NCBI RefSeq assembly: GCF_028561565.1
Contig: NZ_JAQQTE010000004.1
Location: 513,017 to 577,016, forward strand
DNA from: Gilvibacter sediminis
GTDB taxonomy: Bacteria > Bacteroidota > Bacteroidia > Flavobacteriales > Flavobacteriaceae
Direction of reading: 5' to 3'
Length of the DNA stretch: 64,000 nucleotides
Below, one piece after another: positions 9,168 through 16,174 of the stretch. The notes beneath the pieces were generated by a model, which was not told the DNA's origin, ran no database searches, and saw only the letters and a list, made by a program, of their open reading frames with translations. The position numbers and the translations under genes are program-made. Within the stretch, counting starts at the first letter, position 1. Each line of letters starts with the position of its first letter.

Positions 9168-9698
9168 ATGAATCGCATGACAGTAACTGATCTAAACCCC
9201 CAAGATTATTTCGAATACTATGAATTATATCTCTCCGCAGTCCCCCGCAATAAAAAACTCTTAGCAGCTTATAAAGAAAGTGGGGAAGAAGTGGTTGCCT
9301 TTTTGGACAGTATCCCAGAGGATCGTTGGAAACATCGTTATGCCGCTGGCAAATGGAGCGTAGCAGAGGTAGTTCAACACGTTATTGATACCGAACGCAT
9401 CTTTATGCATCGCTGTTTTAGAATCGCTCGTGGCGAGAAAGCAAACATCAGCGGATTTGATCAAGACGATTATATCGAACCTTCCAATGCCGATTCCAAA
9501 AGCGCAAAAGAACTCATCGCGGAATATGCAATGACCAGAGCCTACAGCCTCTCCATTCTCAGTTCCTTGAGGCCTGAGGACTTTCACAGAAAAGGACTGG
9601 CCAGTGATCGCCCGTTAACTGCCGGAGCTGCCGCTTTTATAGTTTTAGGGCATGAGATCTGGCACAACAATATCCTAAAGGAACGCTATTTGAATTAA
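9168..9698 (+). CDS. DinB-family (four-helix) protein
   Basis: A 176-residue protein of the DinB/YfiT four-helix-bundle superfamily: KWSVAEVVQHVIDTERIF supplies the first His, and GHEIWHN near the C-terminus supplies the others of a probable three-His metal site. Family members include metal-dependent thiol transferases such as bacillithiol or mycothiol enzymes, but this subgroup has no assigned substrate. Three codons downstream is another ATG. The stop codon abuts the ATG of the next membrane gene with no gap, so the two are likely co-translated. Confidence 0.85.
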   Translation: MNRMTVTDLNPQDYFEYYELYLSAVPRNKKLLAAYKESGEEVVAFLDSIPEDRWKHRYAAGKWSVAEVVQHVIDTERIFMHRCFRIARGEKANISGFDQDDYIEPSNADSKSAKELIAEYAMTRAYSLSILSSLRPEDFHRKGLASDRPLTAGAAAFIVLGHEIWHNNILKERYLN

Positions 9699-11012
9699 AT
9701 GAAACTTAGGGAGCGTATAACATCTTTCCAAAAAGACAGTTGGCAACTGGAGGTCTTTATCTCTGGTGGGATTGTTTATTGGCTTTATTCTTTAACGGAT
9801 AGTCTGCGAGACTTTTTCTTTGATTTCTATCCGATCACCTATACCTCTTCCAACCAGATTGTCTTTCTGTTTGGGCTATATACCATAACTAGAGCCTTGC
9901 TCTTTGGTTTCGCGGCTAATCTCTTATTGCGCGCTATTTGGCTGGCCTATTTGGGAGTTAACTATTGGTATCCCAATGACGTTAATAAAGAGCGACTTCC
10001 CAACGCCCTGCAAGAAAGTAAACGTTTAAATACGGGCAAATCTGCTCCTGAGCGATTACTGGCCATTGAGCGTTGGTGCAATCTCTCATTTTCATTTGCC
10101 GTGATCTTTGCGCTATTTGGCACCAGTCTGCTCTTAGTACTTTCTGGAATCATTTGGGTCATTTTACAATTTACTGGGGAGAGCTTTTTTGAAAGCAGTT
10201 GGGTGACTTATACTATGGTCATTGGTTTGATCTTTATTCAATTGGGGATTTTTGATGGATTGATCTATACCAAGGGCAACAATAGTAGCCGATGGGGACG
10301 TTTTCGGGAACGTATTTTAGGAGTGTTAGATATCTTGTCGCTGTCCTTTTTATTCAAACGAGAATTCTTGGTGCTTAAAACCAACACCAAGCGCTGGTTT
10401 GTCTATGGGATCACTGCGCTCTATTTAGGCTTGGCATTGATCATTTCTATCAATCAAATAGGAGCTTATTATCCGTTTGGAACCTTTAATATCACCTTTT
10501 TTGATGATCGAACCCAATACGATAAAAATTTAGCTCCGGATATGAACTCCCTGCGCTATGAACCGGCATTGGTAAATGGGCGTCCGGCTTTTTATGGCTG
10601 TATTCAGAGTGAAATTGTTTCTGATGATTACATCAAGCTCTTTGTAGTTTATTGGGTGAGTTTTAATCGTTATTTAGAGGATCGATTTGAACACTACGGA
10701 TATCAGGAATCCTATCCAGACCTCAAAGGAGCTGCGGCCTATGATCAGTTCCGCCAAGAGAACGACAGTCTCTATCAACGCGCACTCAACGATCTCTTTA
10801 CCATCCGCATCGATCAACAAATACAAGATTCTTTGCATTGGAAGAATTACGTCCATCCCAAAACAGCAGAAGAAGGATATATCACCTTCATCCCGATAGA
10901 TCGATTGGCCAACAAAGAGCATTTGCTCAAGGTTGAAACCACTTATATCAGTGGAGACAGCACTAGAACTGGCTTGTGGATGAAGATCCCGTTCTGGTCA
11001 CAAAACCAATAA
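9699..11012 (+). CDS. Polytopic membrane protein, unknown function
   Basis: A 437-residue protein with about five to six hydrophobic segments in residues 20-260, then a soluble C-terminal part (about 265-437) that is aromatic and charged and probably extracytoplasmic, because it follows the last helix near residues 228-248. No family is recognised. It starts on the base after the DinB-family stop and ends 5 bases before another unknown single-helix gene, so the three form one unit. The close coupling suggests that the two membrane proteins work together. Confidence 0.7.
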   Translation: MKLRERITSFQKDSWQLEVFISGGIVYWLYSLTDSLRDFFFDFYPITYTSSNQIVFLFGLYTITRALLFGFAANLLLRAIWLAYLGVNYWYPNDVNKERLPNALQESKRLNTGKSAPERLLAIERWCNLSFSFAVIFALFGTSLLLVLSGIIWVILQFTGESFFESSWVTYTMVIGLIFIQLGIFDGLIYTKGNNSSRWGRFRERILGVLDILSLSFLFKREFLVLKTNTKRWFVYGITALYLGLALIISINQIGAYYPFGTFNITFFDDRTQYDKNLAPDMNSLRYEPALVNGRPAFYGCIQSEIVSDDYIKLFVVYWVSFNRYLEDRFEHYGYQESYPDLKGAAAYDQFRQENDSLYQRALNDLFTIRIDQQIQDSLHWKNYVHPKTAEEGYITFIPIDRLANKEHLLKVETTYISGDSTRTGLWMKIPFWSQNQ

Positions 11013-11017
11013 TACCT

Positions 11018-11563
11018 ATGGCAAAATTTAAATTACCCTCGTCAGACCGTTTGCTTAGCCTAGTGGCCATGTGTATGAGTTTGATAACCCTTGTGATCTT
11101 TGTGCGACAGACCAACATTATGGAAAAAGAAAGCCATTTAGGGGTTTTGCCTTATTTGGCCATTGAAACCTCAGACAACAGTCAAGACAAACAATTCCGC
11201 ATAGAGATCATTAATTACGGTGTAGGACCTGCCATTATTGAATCTCGAGTTATCAAGTATAAAGGCAAGCGCTACGATATGGAGTTTCCAGCCTTTTTGT
11301 ATGAGACCTTTCCTCAGATGGACAGCATCAAAGTGTTGACTGCGAGCACTGTGAACCAAGGTCTGGCTATTCCGGCTGGGCAAGCGCGAATTGTCATGGT
11401 AGCTGGCGGGAGTCAAGAAAGTTATGAGCAATTCTTGGAGATTATGTTGGAATTGGAAGGAGACGACAGTGAGTTTGAATTTGAGATCAATTATAAATCG
11501 ATCTTTGAAGACCGCTGGCAACTCAATGCTACAGAGCGAGAACCTATCCCTATCGATCAATAA
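11018..11563 (+). CDS. Single-helix membrane protein, unknown function
   Basis: A 181-residue protein: a short basic N-terminus, one membrane helix (about residues 12-31) and a beta-rich soluble domain. An upstream in-frame GTG at 10976 would extend it by 14 residues into the preceding gene; the ATG 5 bases after that gene's stop is the more natural start. The soluble part includes VVLVFV-like alternating hydrophobics and acidic segments near the C-terminus. It is the last gene of the DinB / membrane protein / this protein unit and is followed by a terminator after about 90 bases. Confidence 0.7.
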   Translation: MAKFKLPSSDRLLSLVAMCMSLITLVIFVRQTNIMEKESHLGVLPYLAIETSDNSQDKQFRIEIINYGVGPAIIESRVIKYKGKRYDMEFPAFLYETFPQMDSIKVLTASTVNQGLAIPAGQARIVMVAGGSQESYEQFLEIMLELEGDDSEFEFEINYKSIFEDRWQLNATEREPIPIDQ

Positions 11564-11651
11564 ACAGGTAAAAACACCTATAGTTACATCAGCTCCAGAT
11601 TGTACTTTTACCGAGTACATCAGGTTGGGGAGCTTGACAGTACAAAGTCAG

Positions 11652-11677
11652 AAGCGGTGCAAGTCACCGCTTTTTTT
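11652..11677 (+). terminator. Intrinsic terminator
   Basis: A perfect 8-bp stem AAGCGGTG/CACCGCTT with a 5-base loop is followed by seven T (11671-11677). It closes the DinB-containing operon, and the T-tract runs into the stop of the converging DUF2306-like gene. Confidence 0.85.
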
Positions 11678-12152
11678 ATGCAAACTGTTCAAACCACTGT
11701 TGCTTACGTTTTTTAAAGACAAAACCACCAATACCAAAGGTTAGGGCAGTGGCTATTCCAACCATTCCAAAGAAAGGTGTCTCTGGGATGCGTGTAAATA
11801 CTTCTGAGAAGAAGGCCGCGTAGAGCCCTAGAACAGACCAATACATGAATGCAAAGTGATAAGCAATCCAATCGTTTTTGGGACGTTTTGTGAATACCGG
11901 AACCATTCCACCCAACAAGGTAATACTGCTGACTATTGCTGCGATGTGAAAGACACCAAAATATCCAAAGAGATTATAAAGCATAAAAGCTGTTACCAAC
12001 ATCGGGGTCATACTGGCCACATAGGCGTAACCCATACGCTTGTGTAATTTCGTGCCTTTGGGCAGTACTAATACGGCAGTTCCAGCTATCATAGCTAATA
12101 TGGCCGTTATAAGATGAAGACCTCCAACGGTCCCTGAGATTAGATTTTCCAT
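11676..12152 (-). CDS. DUF2306-type membrane protein
   Basis: A 158-residue protein with four to five membrane helices. The layout, with the HLITAILAMIAGTAVLVLPKG opening, the KLHKRMGYAYV loop and a conserved central His (HIAA), matches the DUF2306 family of predicted membrane proteins, whose His residues might bind haem or metal; that function is not established. It ends in a basic tail (KKRKQQW). It is a single gene on -, converging with the DinB operon. Confidence 0.75.
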   Translation of the reverse strand: MENLISGTVGGLHLITAILAMIAGTAVLVLPKGTKLHKRMGYAYVASMTPMLVTAFMLYNLFGYFGVFHIAAIVSSITLLGGMVPVFTKRPKNDWIAYHFAFMYWSVLGLYAAFFSEVFTRIPETPFFGMVGIATALTFGIGGFVFKKRKQQWFEQFA

Positions 12153-12235
12153 AGCACTAAACTAATTCATCATAGAACCTCTGAGGAATAGTTCCTACCG
12201 AATTGTAGAATAATACGACTGAACTGTTAGGATAT

Positions 12236-12269
12236 AAAAAATCCCTTTAAATAGCACATCTAAAGGGAT
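12236..12269 (-). terminator. Intrinsic terminator of the 32-residue micro-ORF
   Basis: Read on the minus strand, ATCCCTTTA pairs with TAAAGGGAT (9 bp, 11-base loop) and is followed by six T. It lies 30 bases past the stop of the small gene at 12299-12397, so that gene, with or without the 5'-nucleotidase upstream, has its own transcript end. Confidence 0.75.
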
Positions 12270-12298
12270 CTCATAGGTCGGATATTTGGTGGGTAAAG

Positions 12299-12397
12299 CT
12301 ATCTGTGTATTGCATAACTGCTTGCTTTAGCCCACTCTTCAAGCAGCACCAGTAATCTGGCTCTCTTGGCTGCCCAATTTTTAAATAAAATTTCCAT
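12299..12397 (-). CDS. Micro-protein of 32 residues, ASSYAIHR family (copy A)
   Basis: A previously overlooked small gene starting MEILFKNW and ending EEWAKASSYAIHR. An in-frame TAA 18 bases upstream fixes the 5' limit. Its last 26 residues align without gaps to the micro-protein at 20633-20755: 14 of 26 are identical, including Trp, Arg, two Leu, Glu and the whole C-terminal octapeptide. The octapeptide is written with different synonymous codons in the two genes (GCA/GCG, ATA/ATT, CAC/CAT, AGA/CGT), which shows selection on protein rather than DNA. The body is a basic amphipathic helix with no membrane segment. It lies 81 bases after the 5'-nucleotidase gene and has its own terminator. Function unknown. 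Confidence 0.72.
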   Translation of the reverse strand: MEILFKNWAAKRARLLVLLEEWAKASSYAIHR

Positions 12398-12478
12398 AAC
12401 GCTTGTTGTTAATTAAACTTGTCTCTATTAATAAGTCGACAAGAATTGACAAGGTTGCGTTATAATCTTGTTAAAGTC

Positions 12479-13003
12479 CTATTTCAGAAGCTTTTCGGCT
12501 ACTTCTTGCCAGTTGTCCACACGTTCATAGCCGGTATCTTTATTGTTGTGTGGCGAATTGAATAAAAGTCCACGGCCGTTGAAGTATTTTAGGTTATAAG
12601 AGCGATCATCAATCAAGACATCCCCATCCAAAATAAACTTATGACCACAAAGAATGCGGTATTCCCAGGTAATGAACGGGAAGTGCTCGTCCAACCAATC
12701 GCTTTTCTCGCGCAGTGAGTTCGGGAATTGCGTCGCCGCTGTGGCAATATAAACCTCGTGCTTTTGGGAAAGTTCTTTCATGACCTCTTGGCTATCTTTG
12801 ATCACCGGCAGTTCTCTAAAGAAGCCATCGCGCCAAACGTGATCTTTCACATTCTGTAAATGCTCATAGGGAACATTCTCCCAAACTTCACCACTGGCAA
12901 TGTCTTCCAGCTTTAACTGGGCGTTAAACTCTTCATTATACAGATCGATATGTGCTCCATAGGTGTCTGCTAACACCTCGTCCATGTCTACGAATATGGT
13001 CAT
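12479..13003 (-). CDS. 5'(3')-deoxyribonucleotidase-like HAD phosphatase
   Basis: A 174-residue HAD-superfamily protein of the NT5C type. Motif I is VDMDEVLAD near the N-terminus (two catalytic Asp), motif II is the Thr in IATAAT (about residue 87), and LIDDRSYNL (about 130) supplies the acidic metal ligands. The family dephosphorylates nucleoside monophosphates, usually deoxypyrimidine 5'-monophosphates, in the cytosol. The length is normal. It is divergent from a small membrane gene across about 136 bases, and the micro-ORF follows 81 bases downstream on the same strand. Confidence 0.85.
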   Translation of the reverse strand: MTIFVDMDEVLADTYGAHIDLYNEEFNAQLKLEDIASGEVWENVPYEHLQNVKDHVWRDGFFRELPVIKDSQEVMKELSQKHEVYIATAATQFPNSLREKSDWLDEHFPFITWEYRILCGHKFILDGDVLIDDRSYNLKYFNGRGLLFNSPHNNKDTGYERVDNWQEVAEKLLK

Positions 13004-13139
13004 CTTGTTTTTATTTCAAAGGTCCTTAATTTCAAGCTGATAAAAGCGATCTTCAATCGGTTTAACGCAAAATTAATGTTTGATCAATATCAGTTTCCAA
13101 CAATTAAAAATTGTCTTACTTTGCTGTAAACACACCATC

Positions 13140-13514
13140 ATGAGCGAGCAGTTATACCAATCACTATCTTGGATTCCTGAATATGCCACAGGCATTTGGA
13201 TCAGTTTAAGTGCCATCCTTGTTTTTACCTTATTAAAAGTGGGGAAGCGGCAAGTGGTCGGTTCGCCTTTGTTTAAACTTGGATTGTTAGTCCTGATTGT
13301 GATCTGGCTGTATCCGGCGGTTACGCCTTATTTCTATCCGATTGAATCCGGTTTTATAGTCACCGTCATCACTTTTGTCTTGAGTATTTATTACTACAAA
13401 AGCCTGGCAAAACAAACCCCAAGGCTGCAGCTTTGGTTATGGCCACAGCTCTTGTGGTTGGTGCTTGTCATGCTATATACCTTAGTGGTTTTATTAAACA
13501 AATACAGTGCTTAA
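13140..13514 (+). CDS. Small membrane protein, unknown function
   Basis: A 124-residue protein starting MSEQLYQ with about four hydrophobic segments (residues 17-35, 43-61, 65-85 and 97-118). A TTG 60 bases upstream would extend the frame but gives an unlikely N-terminus, and TTACTTTGC about 25 bases before the ATG looks like a -7 promoter element, so the ATG at 13140 is preferred. The stop codon overlaps the stop of the converging M28 peptidase in a shared TTAA. No family recognised. Confidence 0.6.
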   Translation: MSEQLYQSLSWIPEYATGIWISLSAILVFTLLKVGKRQVVGSPLFKLGLLVLIVIWLYPAVTPYFYPIESGFIVTVITFVLSIYYYKSLAKQTPRLQLWLWPQLLWLVLVMLYTLVVLLNKYSA

Positions 13515-15061
13515 TCCATTCCGCCTCGGCGGTTCGGGCTGCGCGGATTTGGCCATTCTCTCGGTTCTCCAGTTCTCGGGTTGATAGGCAATACCGCTTT
13601 TTCTCTAGAGGTCTTCTCCGGATCCTCAGAGGCCATATAGGCCAGAATAGCGGTGAGGATCGCGTTGTTTCTTACGTCGTCAAAAACGATCTTGTCATAA
13701 GTATCGCGATTGGTATGCCAAGTATAATTCCAATAGGACCAATTCAAAGAACTCAAACTAAATCCTGGAGCTCCCATGGCCTGAAAGCTGGCGTAATCAG
13801 AACCGCCTCGAGCTGGTGAACCAGGAAAAGTGGTCTCAATCTCATCAGTGATTTCTTTAGGTACGGCAGATAACCATCGGCTTAAATAATCATAACTGTG
13901 TAAAAAACCTCCACCAGAAATTCGCACCACACGGCCGGTACCGTTGTCTTGATTAAACAAGGCTTGTAGGCCATCCACAATTTTAGGATTGTCCTCAACA
14001 AAAGCGCGAGATCCGTTAAGGCCTTGTTCTTCACTGCCCCAATGACCTACCAAAATGGTACGCTTCGGGTTAGGGTAGAACTTTTTGAGTAAGCGCATGG
14101 CTTCCATCATTACTAAGGTCCCCGTACCGTTATCTGTGGCTCCGGTTCCTCCGTCCCAAGAGTCAAAGTGAGCGGAAAGGATCACGTATTCATTCGGGAA
14201 TTCTGTCCCTCTGATCTCTGCAATGGTATTAAAAGTGGGCATTTCTCCCAATTCCTTTGACATTGCAACAATATTGAGCTGTGGTTTTTGACCCGATTCC
14301 ACCAAGCGGTAAAGCATACCGTAGTCTTCCAATTCCAGATCAACCGTAGGAATGGCTTTGGTTCTCGCTCCAAAGATCTTATTGACTCCAAAACCTCTTG
14401 ACCAGTTACTGGTAACGATACCCACAGCCCCAGCTTCTTCTAAGGCTTTAGGTAAGGTTCTGCTGTTATAACCCATATTCTGGAAGTTTTCACGCCAAGC
14501 ACGGGTTTGTGCATCACGTGCCTCCTTCATTTTTTCAAAGGATTTATCTGTAGCGAATTCCTCCCAATTATAGTCTGGTCTACCGGTGGGTTGTTCCATG
14601 GATATCATCACCAATTTACCCTTTACAGAAGGTAGCCACTTAGCAAATTCCAAGGAGTCCTTAACCATGGGTAAAACCATGAGTTCCGCAGTTACTCCTT
14701 CTGCAGAAGTACTCGGATTCCAGGCCAATTGCGTTCCTCTTAAGCTTTGCGTTCTAGGGTGCACCATATCAATATGAGTGATGCCGCGTTGCCAGCCTCT
14801 CCATGTTCCGAATTGTTGATTCTCAGCAATGATTCCCCAAGAACCGTATTTAGAAACCGCCCACTCATGAGCAGCATACATTTCTGGTGTTCCCACCAAA
14901 CGAGGACCAATTTGGTCCATCAATTCATGTGCTAAAGCCTCTAATTGAGAGTTTTCATTAGCTTCTTTAATGATTCCAGCAATCACCGGATCCTCATCTT
15001 GAGCGAGCAATTGCATGGGCGCAATCAGCATGCACAAGAGCAGTAGTCGTAAATTTCGCAT
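13511..15061 (-). CDS. Secreted M28-family zinc aminopeptidase
   Basis: A 516-residue protein with a signal peptide (about residues 1-20, ending LLAQ). A protease-associated-like insert precedes the catalytic M28 domain, where SAHFDSWDGGTGATDNGTG (about 295-315) gives the first His and bridging Asp, HWGSEEQGLNGS gives the catalytic Glu and the next ligand, and later Asp and His residues (RGGSDYASF, WHTNRD) complete the di-zinc site. Such enzymes release N-terminal amino acids from peptides in the periplasm or outside the cell. It is a single gene, and its last 4 bases overlap the converging small membrane gene. Confidence 0.92.
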   Translation of the reverse strand: MRNLRLLLLCMLIAPMQLLAQDEDPVIAGIIKEANENSQLEALAHELMDQIGPRLVGTPEMYAAHEWAVSKYGSWGIIAENQQFGTWRGWQRGITHIDMVHPRTQSLRGTQLAWNPSTSAEGVTAELMVLPMVKDSLEFAKWLPSVKGKLVMISMEQPTGRPDYNWEEFATDKSFEKMKEARDAQTRAWRENFQNMGYNSRTLPKALEEAGAVGIVTSNWSRGFGVNKIFGARTKAIPTVDLELEDYGMLYRLVESGQKPQLNIVAMSKELGEMPTFNTIAEIRGTEFPNEYVILSAHFDSWDGGTGATDNGTGTLVMMEAMRLLKKFYPNPKRTILVGHWGSEEQGLNGSRAFVEDNPKIVDGLQALFNQDNGTGRVVRISGGGFLHSYDYLSRWLSAVPKEITDEIETTFPGSPARGGSDYASFQAMGAPGFSLSSLNWSYWNYTWHTNRDTYDKIVFDDVRNNAILTAILAYMASEDPEKTSREKAVLPINPRTGEPREWPNPRSPNRRGGMD

Positions 15062-15085
15062 GTTTTTGGTTTGTTAATTGTCCTT

Positions 15086-15114
15086 TAAAAATACGGCTTA
15101 TGAAACAAAACCAA
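15086..15114 (-). promoter_or_regulatory. Candidate promoter of the M28 peptidase
   Basis: On the minus strand a TTG (-33 type) is separated by 18 bases from TATTTTTA, which differs by one base from the Bacteroidota -7 consensus TAnnTTTG. It ends about 24 bases before the ATG. This is a pattern match only. Confidence 0.35.
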
Positions 15115-15199
15115 TACGTGCGTCAGAAAAATCTATTGTTGCTGCAGGGCTGATTCCAATTAATTGCTGTAGTATTGATTTTAAATTCCTAACACCACA

Positions 15200-16102
15200 G
15201 TGAAATCCGAACGCGTTCTTATTCCCTTAGCTTTTTTTGCGATCTACGTGATCTGGGGAACTACCTATATGCTCAACAAGGTCGCCGTAGGACAACTAGA
15301 ACCCTTTTATCTAGCAGGAATCCGCTTTACTACTGCAGGGCTATTGATCTTTGGTATTGCGCGTCTGTTGGGTCATGGTTTAAAGATCAGTTGGAAACAG
15401 ATGAGAAATACGGCCTTCGTCGGCTTTTTATTTTTAACCTACGGCAATGGAGTAGTGGTTTGGGCTCTAAAATTTGTAGATAGCAACTTCGCTGCTTTAG
15501 AAATTGCCGCACAACCTTTGGTGGTTTTATTACTGATGTGGCTCTTACAGGGCAAGAAGATCAAGTTCAAATCCATGATCGGCGTGTTCCTTGGCTTTGT
15601 TGGCATGTATCTGCTGATCAGTCAAGACGAGATCCTGATGGGGCCGAACAGTTTGCTGGGCGTTTTGATGATCTTTAGTTGTATGCTGAGTTGGGGCTAT
15701 GGAAGTCTGTTTGTGACTTACGCCGATCTGCCTAAGAACTATTTTGTCAATACAGGCTTTCAAATGTTCTTTGGAGGTTTGATGTTACTCATTGCGAGTT
15801 GGGCCTTTGGCGAATCGTGGATAGCGCCCACCAAATGGAACACAGACGTGCAGTGGGTCATGGTCATATTGGTGATCTTTGGTAGTATTGCAGCCTTTAC
15901 CTCCTTCAACTATTTGCTCAAACGTGTATCTCCAGAAAAGGTGGCAACCTCTACCTATGTCAATCCAATCATCGCGATGTTATTGGGTTGGTATGTGCTC
16001 AATGAATCCATCAGCCTTCAATCGGTTATGGCAGCCTTGGTCTTATTAACTGGAGTCTATTTTATCAATAGCGGAAAAAGGAAAAAACAAAAAGCATCCT
16101 AA
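15200..16102 (+). CDS. EamA-family (DMT) exporter
   Basis: A 300-residue protein with ten hydrophobic segments arranged as two EamA repeats, the form of drug/metabolite transporters such as RhtA and YdcZ relatives. The first helix carries YVIWGTTYMLNKVAV, and the second repeat carries the usual PE-VA-T-YVNPIIAMLLGW...E pattern near residues 250-275. The start is GTG, with a basic KSER N-terminus. Substrate unknown; relatives export amino acids, purines or other metabolites. It is divergent from the M28 peptidase. Confidence 0.88.
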   Translation: MKSERVLIPLAFFAIYVIWGTTYMLNKVAVGQLEPFYLAGIRFTTAGLLIFGIARLLGHGLKISWKQMRNTAFVGFLFLTYGNGVVVWALKFVDSNFAALEIAAQPLVVLLLMWLLQGKKIKFKSMIGVFLGFVGMYLLISQDEILMGPNSLLGVLMIFSCMLSWGYGSLFVTYADLPKNYFVNTGFQMFFGGLMLLIASWAFGESWIAPTKWNTDVQWVMVILVIFGSIAAFTSFNYLLKRVSPEKVATSTYVNPIIAMLLGWYVLNESISLQSVMAALVLLTGVYFINSGKRKKQKAS

Positions 16103-16135
16103 AACAGGTATTTACCACCTGTTATTACCAACAGG
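16103..16135. repeat. Three alternating AACAGGT half-sites
   Basis: AACAGGT, its complement ACCTGTT, and AACAGG occur in a row with 7- and 6-base spacers (ATTTACC, ATTACC). The middle copy can pair with either neighbour, so this is either an operator with three half-sites or an RNA switch of two exclusive hairpins. It lies 40-70 bases before the amine-oxidase gene and just before a TAGTTTTA -7-like element at 16143-16150. Confidence 0.5.
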
Positions 16136-16174
16136 GCAATTGTAGTTTTATCGGGAACTATAAACCCCTATGGC

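Noticed and set aside
12446-12466. TTGACA followed by TATAAT, resembling an E. coli sigma-70 promoter
   Set aside because: The boxes are only 9 bases apart, far from the needed 16-18, and this phylum uses a TTTG/TAnnTTTG promoter.
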